NCBI GenBank assembly: GCA_943371025.1
Contig: CALRTC020000023.1
Location: forward strand, 1-64,000
Direction: 5' to 3'
Origin: Niveispirillum sp943371025
Lineage (GTDB): Bacteria; Pseudomonadota; Alphaproteobacteria; Azospirillales; Azospirillaceae
Length of the DNA stretch: 64,000 nt
Part shown: positions 16,908 through 24,201 of the stretch, one piece after another
Numbering within the stretch: position 1 is the stretch's first letter
Layout of the letters: each line of letters begins with the position of its first letter
Position numbers and translations under genes: made by a program
Notes under the pieces: model-generated
What the model was told of the DNA's origin: nothing
The model's input: only the letters and a program-made list of their open reading frames with translations
The model's database searches: none

Positions 16908-17822
16908 ATGTCGGAAAGACAGGGTTCCGCCCTTCCTTCCCGGTATTCGTGCATGCCTTCCGCAGCCCGCCCCGTCGTGACCCGATTCGCGCCCAGCCCC
17001 ACGGGCTTCCTGCATCTGGGCCATGTCCATTCCTGCCTGTTCGCCCAGCATGCGGCAAAGGCCGCCGGCGGGCGCTTCCTGCTGCGGATCGAGGATATCG
17101 ATCCCAACCGCTGCCGGCCGGAATATGAGGCGATGCTGAAGGAGGACCTGGCCTGGCTGGGCTTCACCTGGGAAGAACCCGTGCGTCGGCAGTCGGAGCA
17201 TATGGACGATTATGCGGCGGCGCTGGACCGGCTGGCCGGACAGGGGGTGACCTATCCCTGCTTCTGTTCACGCAAGGATATCGCGGACGAAATCGCGCGG
17301 GCCGGCAACGCCCCGCATCTGGTGGCGATGGGGCCGGAAGGACCGCTTTATCCCGGCCTCTGCCGGCATCTGCCCCGCGATGTGGCCGCCGCGCGCGTCG
17401 CCGCCGGGGAGGCGCATGCCATCCGCCTGGATGTGGGAAAGGCAGCGTCTCTGACCGGCCCGCTTTCCTGGCATGACCGGGGCCGAGGGACGATTCCGGC
17501 CGACACGGGGTTGCTGGGCGACATCGTCCTGGCCCGCCGCGATGTCCGTACCTCCTACCACCTGTCAGTGACGGTTGATGATGCCATCCAGGGTGTCACC
17601 CTGGTGACAAGGGGGGAGGACCTGTTCCATGCGACCCATGTTCACCGGTTGCTGCAGGCACTGCTGGGCCTGCCTGAACCGGATTACCACCACCATGGAT
17701 TGCTGTTGAACGACCGCGGCGAACGACTGTCCAAGCGTGATGGGGCAACCGGCATCCGGGTCTTGCGTGAACAGGGCCTGTCTGCGGCGGAGATCAGACG
17801 CCGCGCCGGGAATGCTGCCTGA
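16908..17822 (+). CDS. gluQ: glutamyl-Q tRNA(Asp) synthetase
   Basis: 304 residues, the short GluRS paralogue that attaches glutamate to queuosine at the wobble position of tRNA(Asp). The class I signature is RFAPSPTGFLHLGH (about 25-38) and the KMSKS loop is RLSKRDGAT. The zinc motif typical of GluQ-RS is present: YPCFCS (two Cys) followed by LYPGLC. The anticodon-binding domain of true GluRS is absent. The start at 16908 is uncertain; MPSAARPVV at 16953 would give 289 residues. Confidence 0.9.
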   Translation: MSERQGSALPSRYSCMPSAARPVVTRFAPSPTGFLHLGHVHSCLFAQHAAKAAGGRFLLRIEDIDPNRCRPEYEAMLKEDLAWLGFTWEEPVRRQSEHMDDYAAALDRLAGQGVTYPCFCSRKDIADEIARAGNAPHLVAMGPEGPLYPGLCRHLPRDVAAARVAAGEAHAIRLDVGKAASLTGPLSWHDRGRGTIPADTGLLGDIVLARRDVRTSYHLSVTVDDAIQGVTLVTRGEDLFHATHVHRLLQALLGLPEPDYHHHGLLLNDRGERLSKRDGATGIRVLREQGLSAAEIRRRAGNAA

Positions 17823-18123
17823 CTATTGTCCCCGCACCCGTTCCGCTTCCCCTGTTACAGGCTTTGTCGGACGGCGGCATCCCGGATTATCATTCTGTTG
17901 GCTGAACATTCGCCGGTATGGAACAGTGGCCTGGATGCTGCGGGTGGTGGCCGTACCAGACACGGAATTGAACAGGAATAGGCTATCTGTGGTGGCGTAC
18001 CGACGGGTGACAGGTCAACCCCCGATCACCTATGTGTGAAGTGGGCACCTATCCGGACGGAAGCGTGTGTAGGTGCAATTTTAGGGATATTGTGACCAAA
18101 TATTGTGGTATGGAGCACATGCC
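17823..18123. other. 301-base non-coding stretch upstream of the small unknown gene
   Basis: This stretch is less GC-rich than its surroundings, with no plausible gene. It contains a weak sigma-54-like element at 17927-17941 (TGGC, then G-N4, then TGC; GG and GC 10 bases apart) and an 8-base direct repeat ATATTGTG shortly before the next start codon. A promoter for the 18124 gene must lie here. Confidence 0.4.
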
Positions 18124-18615
18124 ATGCAAGATACGTCCATGCTCGACCATTACCGCCTGCTTGTCCGCAATACGACGATCGATGACAGAACCCTTCTGTC
18201 CACCGATTATTTCAATCACTTCAACGAAGTGATCATGTTGCTGTCCATGGTCGGCGACATGCCGGACATGTTGGACGAAATCGTGGCCTGGACACCCAAG
18301 ACGTATCGTCAGCATTTCGAGGAGTCGGGCCTGGCCTTCGCGCCATTGGCCATCGACGCCTATGATTATGTCCCCCCGGAATTCCGGGTGCCGTTCGACG
18401 AAACGGTCAATGACATGAACAGCCTGATCGTGGAAGCGGTGGCCACCCTGTCGCCCATGCGCGACGATCCGGAAATGCTGGGCTTTACCGCGGCCGATTA
18501 CTGGCGTCGCCTGCAGGATCTGGTGGATCGCGGCAGCGCCATCGTTCACGGATCGGTGCAGGACAGCAATCCCGCCGTCACCATGGACCAGAGCGAGATT
18601 GACGATCTGTTCTGA
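18124..18615 (+). CDS. small acidic protein with FliM-like C-terminal peptide
   Basis: 163 residues; the family is not recognised. It is soluble, acidic and mainly helical, with no signal peptide or membrane segment. The C-terminus ends MDQSEIDDLF, which looks like the CheY-binding peptide at the N-terminus of FliM (SQDEIDALL-type) and the CheZ tail (QDQVDDLLDSLGF). A link to chemotaxis or flagellar signalling is therefore possible but is inferred from this short motif alone. The ATG at 18124 was preferred over one at 18103. A good terminator follows at 18694-18725, indicating a single-gene transcript. Confidence 0.75.
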   Translation: MQDTSMLDHYRLLVRNTTIDDRTLLSTDYFNHFNEVIMLLSMVGDMPDMLDEIVAWTPKTYRQHFEESGLAFAPLAIDAYDYVPPEFRVPFDETVNDMNSLIVEAVATLSPMRDDPEMLGFTAADYWRRLQDLVDRGSAIVHGSVQDSNPAVTMDQSEIDDLF

Positions 18616-18693
18616 TTGACGGTCACTGGCAAACCGCCATCGGGACCCGGGCACGGCTGCCATGTCTGCCCCGGCCTTGCCGGGCGGCAGGCG

Positions 18694-18725
18694 AACCGCC
18701 ACCTTCCCGGCGGTTTCCCCTTTTT
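18694..18725 (+). terminator. rho-independent terminator
   Basis: AACCGCC and GGCGGTT pair around an 8-base loop, followed by TCCCCTTTTT. It lies about 80 bases after the stop of the small unknown gene. Confidence 0.6.
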
Positions 18726-18737
18726 CCGGACGCCCCG

Positions 18738-19622
18738 ATGACCATGCATGTCCCGCTGATCCCAGGCCTGTCTTCCGTCGCCGACCGTTATGACGGCTTC
18801 ATCCTGGACCTTTGGGGCGTCGTGCATGACGGGGTTCGCCCCTATCCCGGGGTCATCGACTGCCTGTCGACGCTGAAGGCCCGGGGCAAGCGCGTCTGTC
18901 TTCTGTCCAACGCGCCGCGACGGATCGCGGCGGCGGCGACCAAGCTGACGGCCATGGGCGTCACGCCGGACCTATATGATGCGCTATACACGTCCGGCGA
19001 GGCCAGTTTTGAGGCGCTGCGGGACCGAAATGACGGCTGGCATGCCGCATTGGGGCCAAAACTGTTCCATATCGGCCCGCCGCGCGACAACGACGTCTAT
19101 GACAGTCTGGCCGACCGTATCCGCGTCGCCACGCCGGAAGAGGCGGACTTCATCATCAATACCGGCATTGATGATTATGACGAGACGCTGGCCGATTACG
19201 ACCCGATCCTGCGCCGCTGCCGGGCCCTGGGCCTGCCCATGCTGTGCGCCAATCCCGATCTGATCGTGGTGGTAGATGACCAGCTGGTCCTGTGCGCAGG
19301 CGAACTGGCCCGGCATTACGAGGAGCTGGGCGGTGACGTCCGTTACCATGGAAAGCCGCATGCCCCCGTCTATCGACGCTGCTTCGATCTGCTGGGCGGG
19401 CTGTCGCCGGCCCGCATCCTGGCCGTCGGCGACAGCCTGCGCACCGACATTGCCGGCGCCAATGCGGCCGGCATCGACAGCCTGCTGATTACCGGCGGCA
19501 TCCATCGCGAGGAGCTGGGAACGGCGCTGGGCGAACTGCCGGGGCAGGAGATGCTGGACCGGCTCCTGGATGGCAAGCCGCAGCGGCCGACCTATGCCGC
19601 CGCAGGGCTGCGCTGGACCTGA
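18738..19622 (+). CDS. HAD-superfamily sugar phosphatase-like hydrolase (TIGR01459 type)
   Basis: 294 residues with all four HAD motifs: DLWGVVHDG (nucleophile and acid Asp, about 23-31), LSNAPRR (motif II), HGKPH (Lys) and GDSLRTDIAGANAAG (motif IV). The cap is of the NagD/GPH type (class IIA), as in 4-nitrophenylphosphatase-like enzymes. DLWGV replaces the more common DMDGV, a feature of the TIGR01459 subfamily found in alphaproteobacteria. Natural substrate unknown. Confidence 0.87.
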   Translation: MTMHVPLIPGLSSVADRYDGFILDLWGVVHDGVRPYPGVIDCLSTLKARGKRVCLLSNAPRRIAAAATKLTAMGVTPDLYDALYTSGEASFEALRDRNDGWHAALGPKLFHIGPPRDNDVYDSLADRIRVATPEEADFIINTGIDDYDETLADYDPILRRCRALGLPMLCANPDLIVVVDDQLVLCAGELARHYEELGGDVRYHGKPHAPVYRRCFDLLGGLSPARILAVGDSLRTDIAGANAAGIDSLLITGGIHREELGTALGELPGQEMLDRLLDGKPQRPTYAAAGLRWT

Positions 19623-19631
19623 CTGCCCCCG

Positions 19632-20006
19632 TCATTCCACGTCGAAGACGCAGAGCGCCCGGCGGAAGACGGGGGAATATTCCGCTGTCGTACCGAACGG
19701 CGTCTGCTCCTCCGCGAGCCCGACCAACGGGGCGGGCGCGTCGGATGCCGTACGGAAATAGCTGAGAATGAAGATGCGCAGCGCCGCCGTCAGGGCGCTG
19801 TCGCCCCGGCGCGCATCGATCATGGTCACGATGTCATTCATCTGGTGCGATTCGCGCCGGCAGATGTCCGTCAGGCAATCCCACAAAAGCGGCTCCATGC
19901 GCACGCTGGTCCGCTTGCCGCCGACAACCACGTTGCGACAGACCGCGCGCATGGATTCCGGCGCCGTGTCATCGGGATTGGTCGGGGGGCGACGTTTTGC
20001 GGCCAT
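19632..20006 (-). CDS. ribbon-helix-helix domain protein
   Basis: 124 residues from the ATG at 20006 (a TTG 24 bases earlier is in frame). The centre (about 30-80) contains KRTSVRMEPLLWDCLTDICR and MIDARRGDSALTAALRIFIL, which match the RHH_4 family, small proteins thought to bind DNA as dimers. The C-terminal 40 residues are not recognised. A strong promoter, TTGTCA-N17-TATGTT, lies upstream at 20052-20080, and the divergent region toward 20247 may be its own control region. Confidence 0.78.
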   Translation of the reverse strand: MAAKRRPPTNPDDTAPESMRAVCRNVVVGGKRTSVRMEPLLWDCLTDICRRESHQMNDIVTMIDARRGDSALTAALRIFILSYFRTASDAPAPLVGLAEEQTPFGTTAEYSPVFRRALCVFDVE

Positions 20007-20051
20007 CTGAACCGTCCGTCCTATTGTCAATATTCTCTCTCAGTTGTGCGG

Positions 20052-20080
20052 AACATATTGAACCGAAGTGTATGTGACAA
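20052..20080 (-). promoter_or_regulatory. sigma-70 promoter of the RHH gene
   Basis: On the minus strand: -35 TTGTCA (20080-20075), 17-base spacer, -10 TATGTT (20057-20052). This gives a leader of about 40 bases before the ATG at 20006. Confidence 0.6.
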
Positions 20081-20107
20081 TGGGTTGTTCAGGGTATTAT
20101 GACAGCT

Positions 20108-20141
20108 GTTCCGGAAAATGGGTTTTCGGAACGTTTTTGTT
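20108..20141 (+). terminator. terminator-like hairpin upstream of the beta-repeat protein gene
   Basis: GTTCCGGAAAA (20108-20118) and GTTTTCGGAAC (20122-20132) form a stem with a very small loop, followed by GTTTTTGTT. No gene ends nearby on the plus strand, and the next start is at 20247, so it may be an attenuator in a leader or the end of an unseen short transcript. Confidence 0.45.
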
Positions 20142-20246
20142 ACAGATGGCATCAATTTGTTGCTGGCGGGAAACCGGCAGAGACAGCCTGCGCGGGATGG
20201 GTATGATGAGTGCCCGAGCCGACCGTCCAGCCGCAAGAGACGCCCC

Positions 20247-21467
20247 ATGACGACCCGCCCCCCGATCAGCCAGCGTCCCCGCCTGACCCCCGGCGTGCCT
20301 TTGGGGGGAATCGCTGCGATTGTCGTCGCCATCGGCACGATCAGCTGGGCGGTGGCCGTCGGGGACAAGGGCGGGGAAAGCCAGAGCCAGAAGTTGGGCA
20401 AGGCCATATCGCTGGCCATCGACAGCCACGGTATCCGGGCCGGCATCGAAGATCGCGTCAAGGACCGGATTGAGGAAAAGCTGGCCGCCAAGCGCGCGGA
20501 ACGGGGTTGGGAGAGCCGCAGCGGCGACAACCGGGCCGTGGACATGGGAGCCATCAGCCGCTCCGTGTCGGAATCCCTGGACCGTGCCGCCAAGCTGGCT
20601 ACGGCCAAGGCGGAGCAGTCACGCGACCGCCATGACAGCGACATCCGTTATCTGGACCGCACGACGGCCCCCGACGGGACCAATCGTCTGGCAGCCATGG
20701 CCGATGCCCCCTCGGGCCTGCGCCTGGCCAATGTGGTGGGCAATGTGAAGATCAAGGTCGTGGATCAGGCCGACGGCATCCTGTTCACGCTGGAGAACAG
20801 CCGAAAGCGCTACAATCTGTCGATCGAGGACGGGGTGCTGTGGATCACCGGCCCCGGTCCGCAAAGCCAGCCGCCTGTCACGATGGAGGTGTCGGTACCG
20901 CGCGGCACGCCGCTGCTGGTCAATAATTTCACGGGCGACCTGACCGTGGAGGGCGACCTGCAGGCGCCGGCCCGGCTGGAGCTGGCCTCGGGCACCATGG
21001 CGCTGGGCGGGCTGGAGTCGGTGCGCGTGCGCATCACCCAGGATGGCAGCGTCAGCCTGGGTGATGTGAAGGGGCTGGCCGCCGTGCAGGTGTCCGGCCG
21101 CGGTGATGTGAAGCTGGGCGATGCCGGCCGGGTTGCCATCGACCTGCCCGGTCAGGGCGATGTTGAGCTGGGCCGTGTCGCCGACGGGCTGACCCTGTCC
21201 CTGCCGGGTCCCGGCAGCGTCAAGGCGGCGGAAGTGAGCGGCAGCCTGGATGCCGCCATTCCCGGTCCCGGCACCCTGTCGATCGGCGGCGGTGCGGTGG
21301 ACAGTCTGGCCGTGGGCGTCACCGGTCCCGGCACCGTGGATTTCGGGGGCAGGGCCAAGGACCCGCGCGTGCTGCTGACGGGACCCGGCCGGGTGACGCT
21401 GGCCGGGCATGAGGGCCAGCCCAAGATCTACCATGTCGGTCCGGGCCAGGTGACCCTGTCACGCTGA
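20247..21467 (+). CDS. membrane-anchored GIN-domain (DUF2807-like) beta-repeat protein
   Basis: 406 residues. After a short basic start there is one membrane segment (GGIAAIVVAIGTISWAVAVG, about 23-42), then a charged helical linker and, from about 150 on, a regular series of beta-strand repeats with turns such as GPGTVDFGG and GPGRVTLAG. This resembles the GIN/DUF2807 right-handed beta fold seen in envelope proteins of unknown function. The ATG at 20247 has GAGA upstream and places the membrane segment correctly; the frame is open back to 20118. Its last 9 bases overlap the convergent alkB gene. Confidence 0.75.
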   Translation: MTTRPPISQRPRLTPGVPLGGIAAIVVAIGTISWAVAVGDKGGESQSQKLGKAISLAIDSHGIRAGIEDRVKDRIEEKLAAKRAERGWESRSGDNRAVDMGAISRSVSESLDRAAKLATAKAEQSRDRHDSDIRYLDRTTAPDGTNRLAAMADAPSGLRLANVVGNVKIKVVDQADGILFTLENSRKRYNLSIEDGVLWITGPGPQSQPPVTMEVSVPRGTPLLVNNFTGDLTVEGDLQAPARLELASGTMALGGLESVRVRITQDGSVSLGDVKGLAAVQVSGRGDVKLGDAGRVAIDLPGQGDVELGRVADGLTLSLPGPGSVKAAEVSGSLDAAIPGPGTLSIGGGAVDSLAVGVTGPGTVDFGGRAKDPRVLLTGPGRVTLAGHEGQPKIYHVGPGQVTLSR

Positions 21468-22085
21468 GGCGGCGACCGGCCGCGTCACGCGACGCAGGGT
21501 CAGGTTCAACCGCCCGCCGCCCGGCAGCAGCCGGGAGGAGCCGACGCGCAGCCGGTCCACGCCGTGATAGAACAGCCGCGAGGGGCCGGCAAAGACCATG
21601 ACCGTCCCGCTGTCGATGGGGAATGACCGCGTCCGGTCGCCACGCGCCGGTCCGCCCAGGCGGAAGATGGCCGTGTCCCCCAGGGAGATGTTCAGGATCG
21701 GGGCGCCGTAATCCTGTTCATCCTCGTCACGATGCAGGGACAGCCTGGCCCCCTCCCCGCGATAGCGGTTGATCAGGCAGCATTCCGGATCGTGACCATA
21801 GGTGGTCAGCTCACGCCACAGCGACAGCAATGTATCGGGAAGCGCCGGCCAGGGCCGCCCCGTCAGCGGATGGACGGGGGAATAGCGGTACCCCTGTCGG
21901 TCGGCAACCCAGCCCTGGCTGCCGGCATTGGTCATGTCGATGGAGAAGGGGCGCCCCGTGCGGGGCATGACATAGCGCATGAAGGGTGCGTCCCCTTCCA
22001 CCGCCTCTACCCAATCGACCAGCCCCTGCTGCTCTGCCCGGTCCAGCCGCGCCGGCAGCAGACGGAATCCGTCTCCGTTCTGCAT
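21459..22085 (-). CDS. alkB: alpha-ketoglutarate-dependent DNA repair dioxygenase AlkB
   Basis: 208 residues. AlkB removes alkyl groups from 1-methyladenine and 3-methylcytosine by iron-dependent oxidation. The signature is complete: NRYRGEGARLSLHRDEDE (His and Asp iron ligands), the distal His in RLFYHGVDR, and RLNLTLRR with the Arg residues that bind 2-oxoglutarate. SLGDTAIFRLGG is the typical core strand. No Ada regulator lies next to it. Confidence 0.94.
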   Translation of the reverse strand: MQNGDGFRLLPARLDRAEQQGLVDWVEAVEGDAPFMRYVMPRTGRPFSIDMTNAGSQGWVADRQGYRYSPVHPLTGRPWPALPDTLLSLWRELTTYGHDPECCLINRYRGEGARLSLHRDEDEQDYGAPILNISLGDTAIFRLGGPARGDRTRSFPIDSGTVMVFAGPSRLFYHGVDRLRVGSSRLLPGGGRLNLTLRRVTRPVAASA

Positions 22086-22192
22086 TGATCCTTTCCCTTC
22101 GGGGCGCCCGCGGCGGCGAAATGACGGGCCGACACGCGACTTTCACGCGCCAATCATGGACTCTGCGGATCAACGCGCCTAGATTCATCATC

Positions 22193-23470
22193 ATGAGAGA
22201 CGAAGCCTTCGACAGCGAACTGGTCGGTGACTGGAACCCCGTGGCCCTGCGCGGCGGGATCGTCAGCCTGCGCGTGCCGGCGGACTGGCAGCGGCTGTCG
22301 CGTGACGATGGCGGCCTGGCCTTCCAGTCACCGGGACCGGACCCGGTCGATCTGCTGATCTCCGTCACCACCTATCGCAACCCCTATGGCGTGCGCGCCG
22401 ACGAGGCGATTCAGTATCTGGACCGGGAGAATGTGCTGCCGCGCGGCATCACCCCCTCGGTAGAAGAAGGCGACGACCAGGACGGGGACGAGGGCGAACG
22501 GCAATGGATTGCCTATGCCGTGTCGCAACCGCCCGAGCGTCAGGTCTTTGTCTGGAAGGTCGCCGATTTCCAGCCACCCGACCACGTACAGGTCGCCACC
22601 CTGCAATTGCTGGTACCAGCCACCAGCGCCAGCGCACCGGAGCTGTCGGCCCTGATCGACCGGCTGGGAGAGGAGGCGGCGCGCATCCGCTTCCGTCCAG
22701 GCCCCGTGCAGGGCCCGGTGCAGCGCGTGACCATGCGCAATGTCTGGCATGGCGACAGCGTGCGGTTCCGCCTGCCCTGGGATTGGCGCACCAACGTGGA
22801 GGAGGAGCTGACCCTGTTCTACCGTGAACAGGAGGGCACGGGCACGCTGCGCGTGGCCATGCACAGTTTCGATCATGAAGGCAATGACGCCGAAATCCTC
22901 TCCCGCGCCGTTCTGCGCCAGACGGCGGAACAGTTCTCGCAGGGTCCCGAGGGCCGGCAGGGCGAAGGGTCGCTGGAATGGCTGCCCGATGGCGAGGTGA
23001 TGGCCCGCTTCGTCACCGATGGCGAAGAGAATGGGGAGAAGCTGCGCTTCTTCCTGTGGCTGCGGGGTGCCGCCCTGGAGGGGCGGACGACCGTGGCCCT
23101 GTTCAGCTTGGCCTTCCCGCGCGCATCCTGCGGCGGAGAGCTGGAACGCTCCACCCTGTCCATGTTGGAGCAGGAGATTCGCCGCGCTGTCGTCGGCATC
23201 ACCGACTGTACGGAGGTCGACCCCGATGACGATCCGCTGATCGACGGCTTCAGCCTGGCCGATCTGCTGGATGGCAACGGTATCGACGATGACGACGATG
23301 GCGATGAGGAAGAGGATGCGCCATCCCTGTTCGGTCCGCCCGGCCTGACCGGAAGCACGTCTGAAGCCGACGATGCGGACGAAGACGGCGAAGACGCCAC
23401 CGCCGAGGCCGGCGATGATGACGATGACGATGGTGGGACCTTCGGCGGGGGCACGGCCGGGTCCTGCTGA
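22193..23470 (+). CDS. hypothetical protein with highly acidic C-terminal tail
   Basis: 425 residues; not recognised. The first 340 residues look like two repeats of a small alpha/beta domain: RGGIVSLRVPADWQRL near the start and GDSVRFRLPWDWRTN near 185 are similarly placed, each followed by strands and a helix, suggesting an internal duplication. The last 75 residues are dominated by Asp and Glu (DDDDDGDEEED, DDADEDGED, DDDDDDGG) and end in a Gly/Ser tail, so they are disordered and could bind cations or basic proteins. No signal peptide is present. The ATG at 22193 is the first one before the conserved-looking start. Confidence 0.72.
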   Translation: MRDEAFDSELVGDWNPVALRGGIVSLRVPADWQRLSRDDGGLAFQSPGPDPVDLLISVTTYRNPYGVRADEAIQYLDRENVLPRGITPSVEEGDDQDGDEGERQWIAYAVSQPPERQVFVWKVADFQPPDHVQVATLQLLVPATSASAPELSALIDRLGEEAARIRFRPGPVQGPVQRVTMRNVWHGDSVRFRLPWDWRTNVEEELTLFYREQEGTGTLRVAMHSFDHEGNDAEILSRAVLRQTAEQFSQGPEGRQGEGSLEWLPDGEVMARFVTDGEENGEKLRFFLWLRGAALEGRTTVALFSLAFPRASCGGELERSTLSMLEQEIRRAVVGITDCTEVDPDDDPLIDGFSLADLLDGNGIDDDDDGDEEEDAPSLFGPPGLTGSTSEADDADEDGEDATAEAGDDDDDDGGTFGGGTAGSC

Positions 23471-23595
23471 TGGCGGCCATGATGGCGGTGCAGTCGGACG
23501 GACTGTGATCCGCGTCACACTTCCCCCTTGCCAACCAGGGGGGCCGTGGCCCATTTGAGCATTCGGGATCCGCCACCGAAAAGCCTGCCCCGTCC

Positions 23596-24051
23596 ATGCC
23601 CGACAGCCTCCGCTCCCTGATCCTCGACCAGCCCGCAGCCGCCGAAGCGTCAGGCGGCGTCATTGATCGCCTGTGCCAGGCGGGTCTGCGTCCGACCCGG
23701 CAACGCATTGACCTGGCCACATTGCTGTTCCGGGCCGGGCACCGGCATGTGACCGCCGAACTGTTGCACGCCGAAGCCGTGGCCGCCGCCATCAAGGTAT
23801 CGCTGGCTACCGTCTACAACACGCTGAACCAGTTCCGCGATGCCGGTCTGCTGCGCGAGGTGGTGGTGGAGGCGGGCAGCACCTGGTTTGACACCAATAC
23901 CGCCTGTCACCACCATTTCTTCCACGAAGGCAGCCGGCACCTGCAGGATATCGCCGCTGACCAGCTGTGTGCGCCTGACCTGCCCTGCCTGCCGCCCGGC
24001 ACCTGCCTGTCGCGCGTGGATATCATCATCCGCCTGCGCGACGGCGGCTGA
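23596..24051 (+). CDS. irr: Fur-family iron response regulator Irr
   Basis: 151 residues. The winged HTH (GLRPTRQRIDLATLLF, then VSLATVYNTLNQFRDAGLL) is followed by a dimerisation domain with CHHHFFHEGSRHLQDI. The HHH heme/metal motif with FF is characteristic of Irr, which represses heme-synthesis genes and iron-storage-type targets under iron limitation in alphaproteobacteria. The N-terminal Cys-Pro heme regulatory motif of Bradyrhizobium Irr is absent, as in many other Irr proteins. No iron-uptake gene is adjacent. Confidence 0.88.
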   Translation: MPDSLRSLILDQPAAAEASGGVIDRLCQAGLRPTRQRIDLATLLFRAGHRHVTAELLHAEAVAAAIKVSLATVYNTLNQFRDAGLLREVVVEAGSTWFDTNTACHHHFFHEGSRHLQDIAADQLCAPDLPCLPPGTCLSRVDIIIRLRDGG

Positions 24052-24201
24052 TCCAGGACCGGGCGGCGTCGCCCCCCGGAAAAACAGACTATCCCGAATT
24101 CACATCGCCATCATTGCGGGGGCAGGCGGTGGCCTTTACACTGCAGCGCAGAACGTCAAGCCCGTATCGGCCCCTTCCGGCCGGCCAGGGCGGGGGACCG
24201 G

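Noticed and set aside
16639..16980. A 113-codon open frame between the HNH and gluQRS genes
   Set aside because: It overlaps both neighbours' ends, has a Pro/Arg-rich composition with no domain, and lacks a ribosome-binding site.
17927..17941. Sigma-54 promoter upstream of the FliM-tailed protein
   Set aside because: GG and GC are 10 bases apart, but several consensus positions mismatch and such sites arise easily at high GC; kept only as a weak hint.
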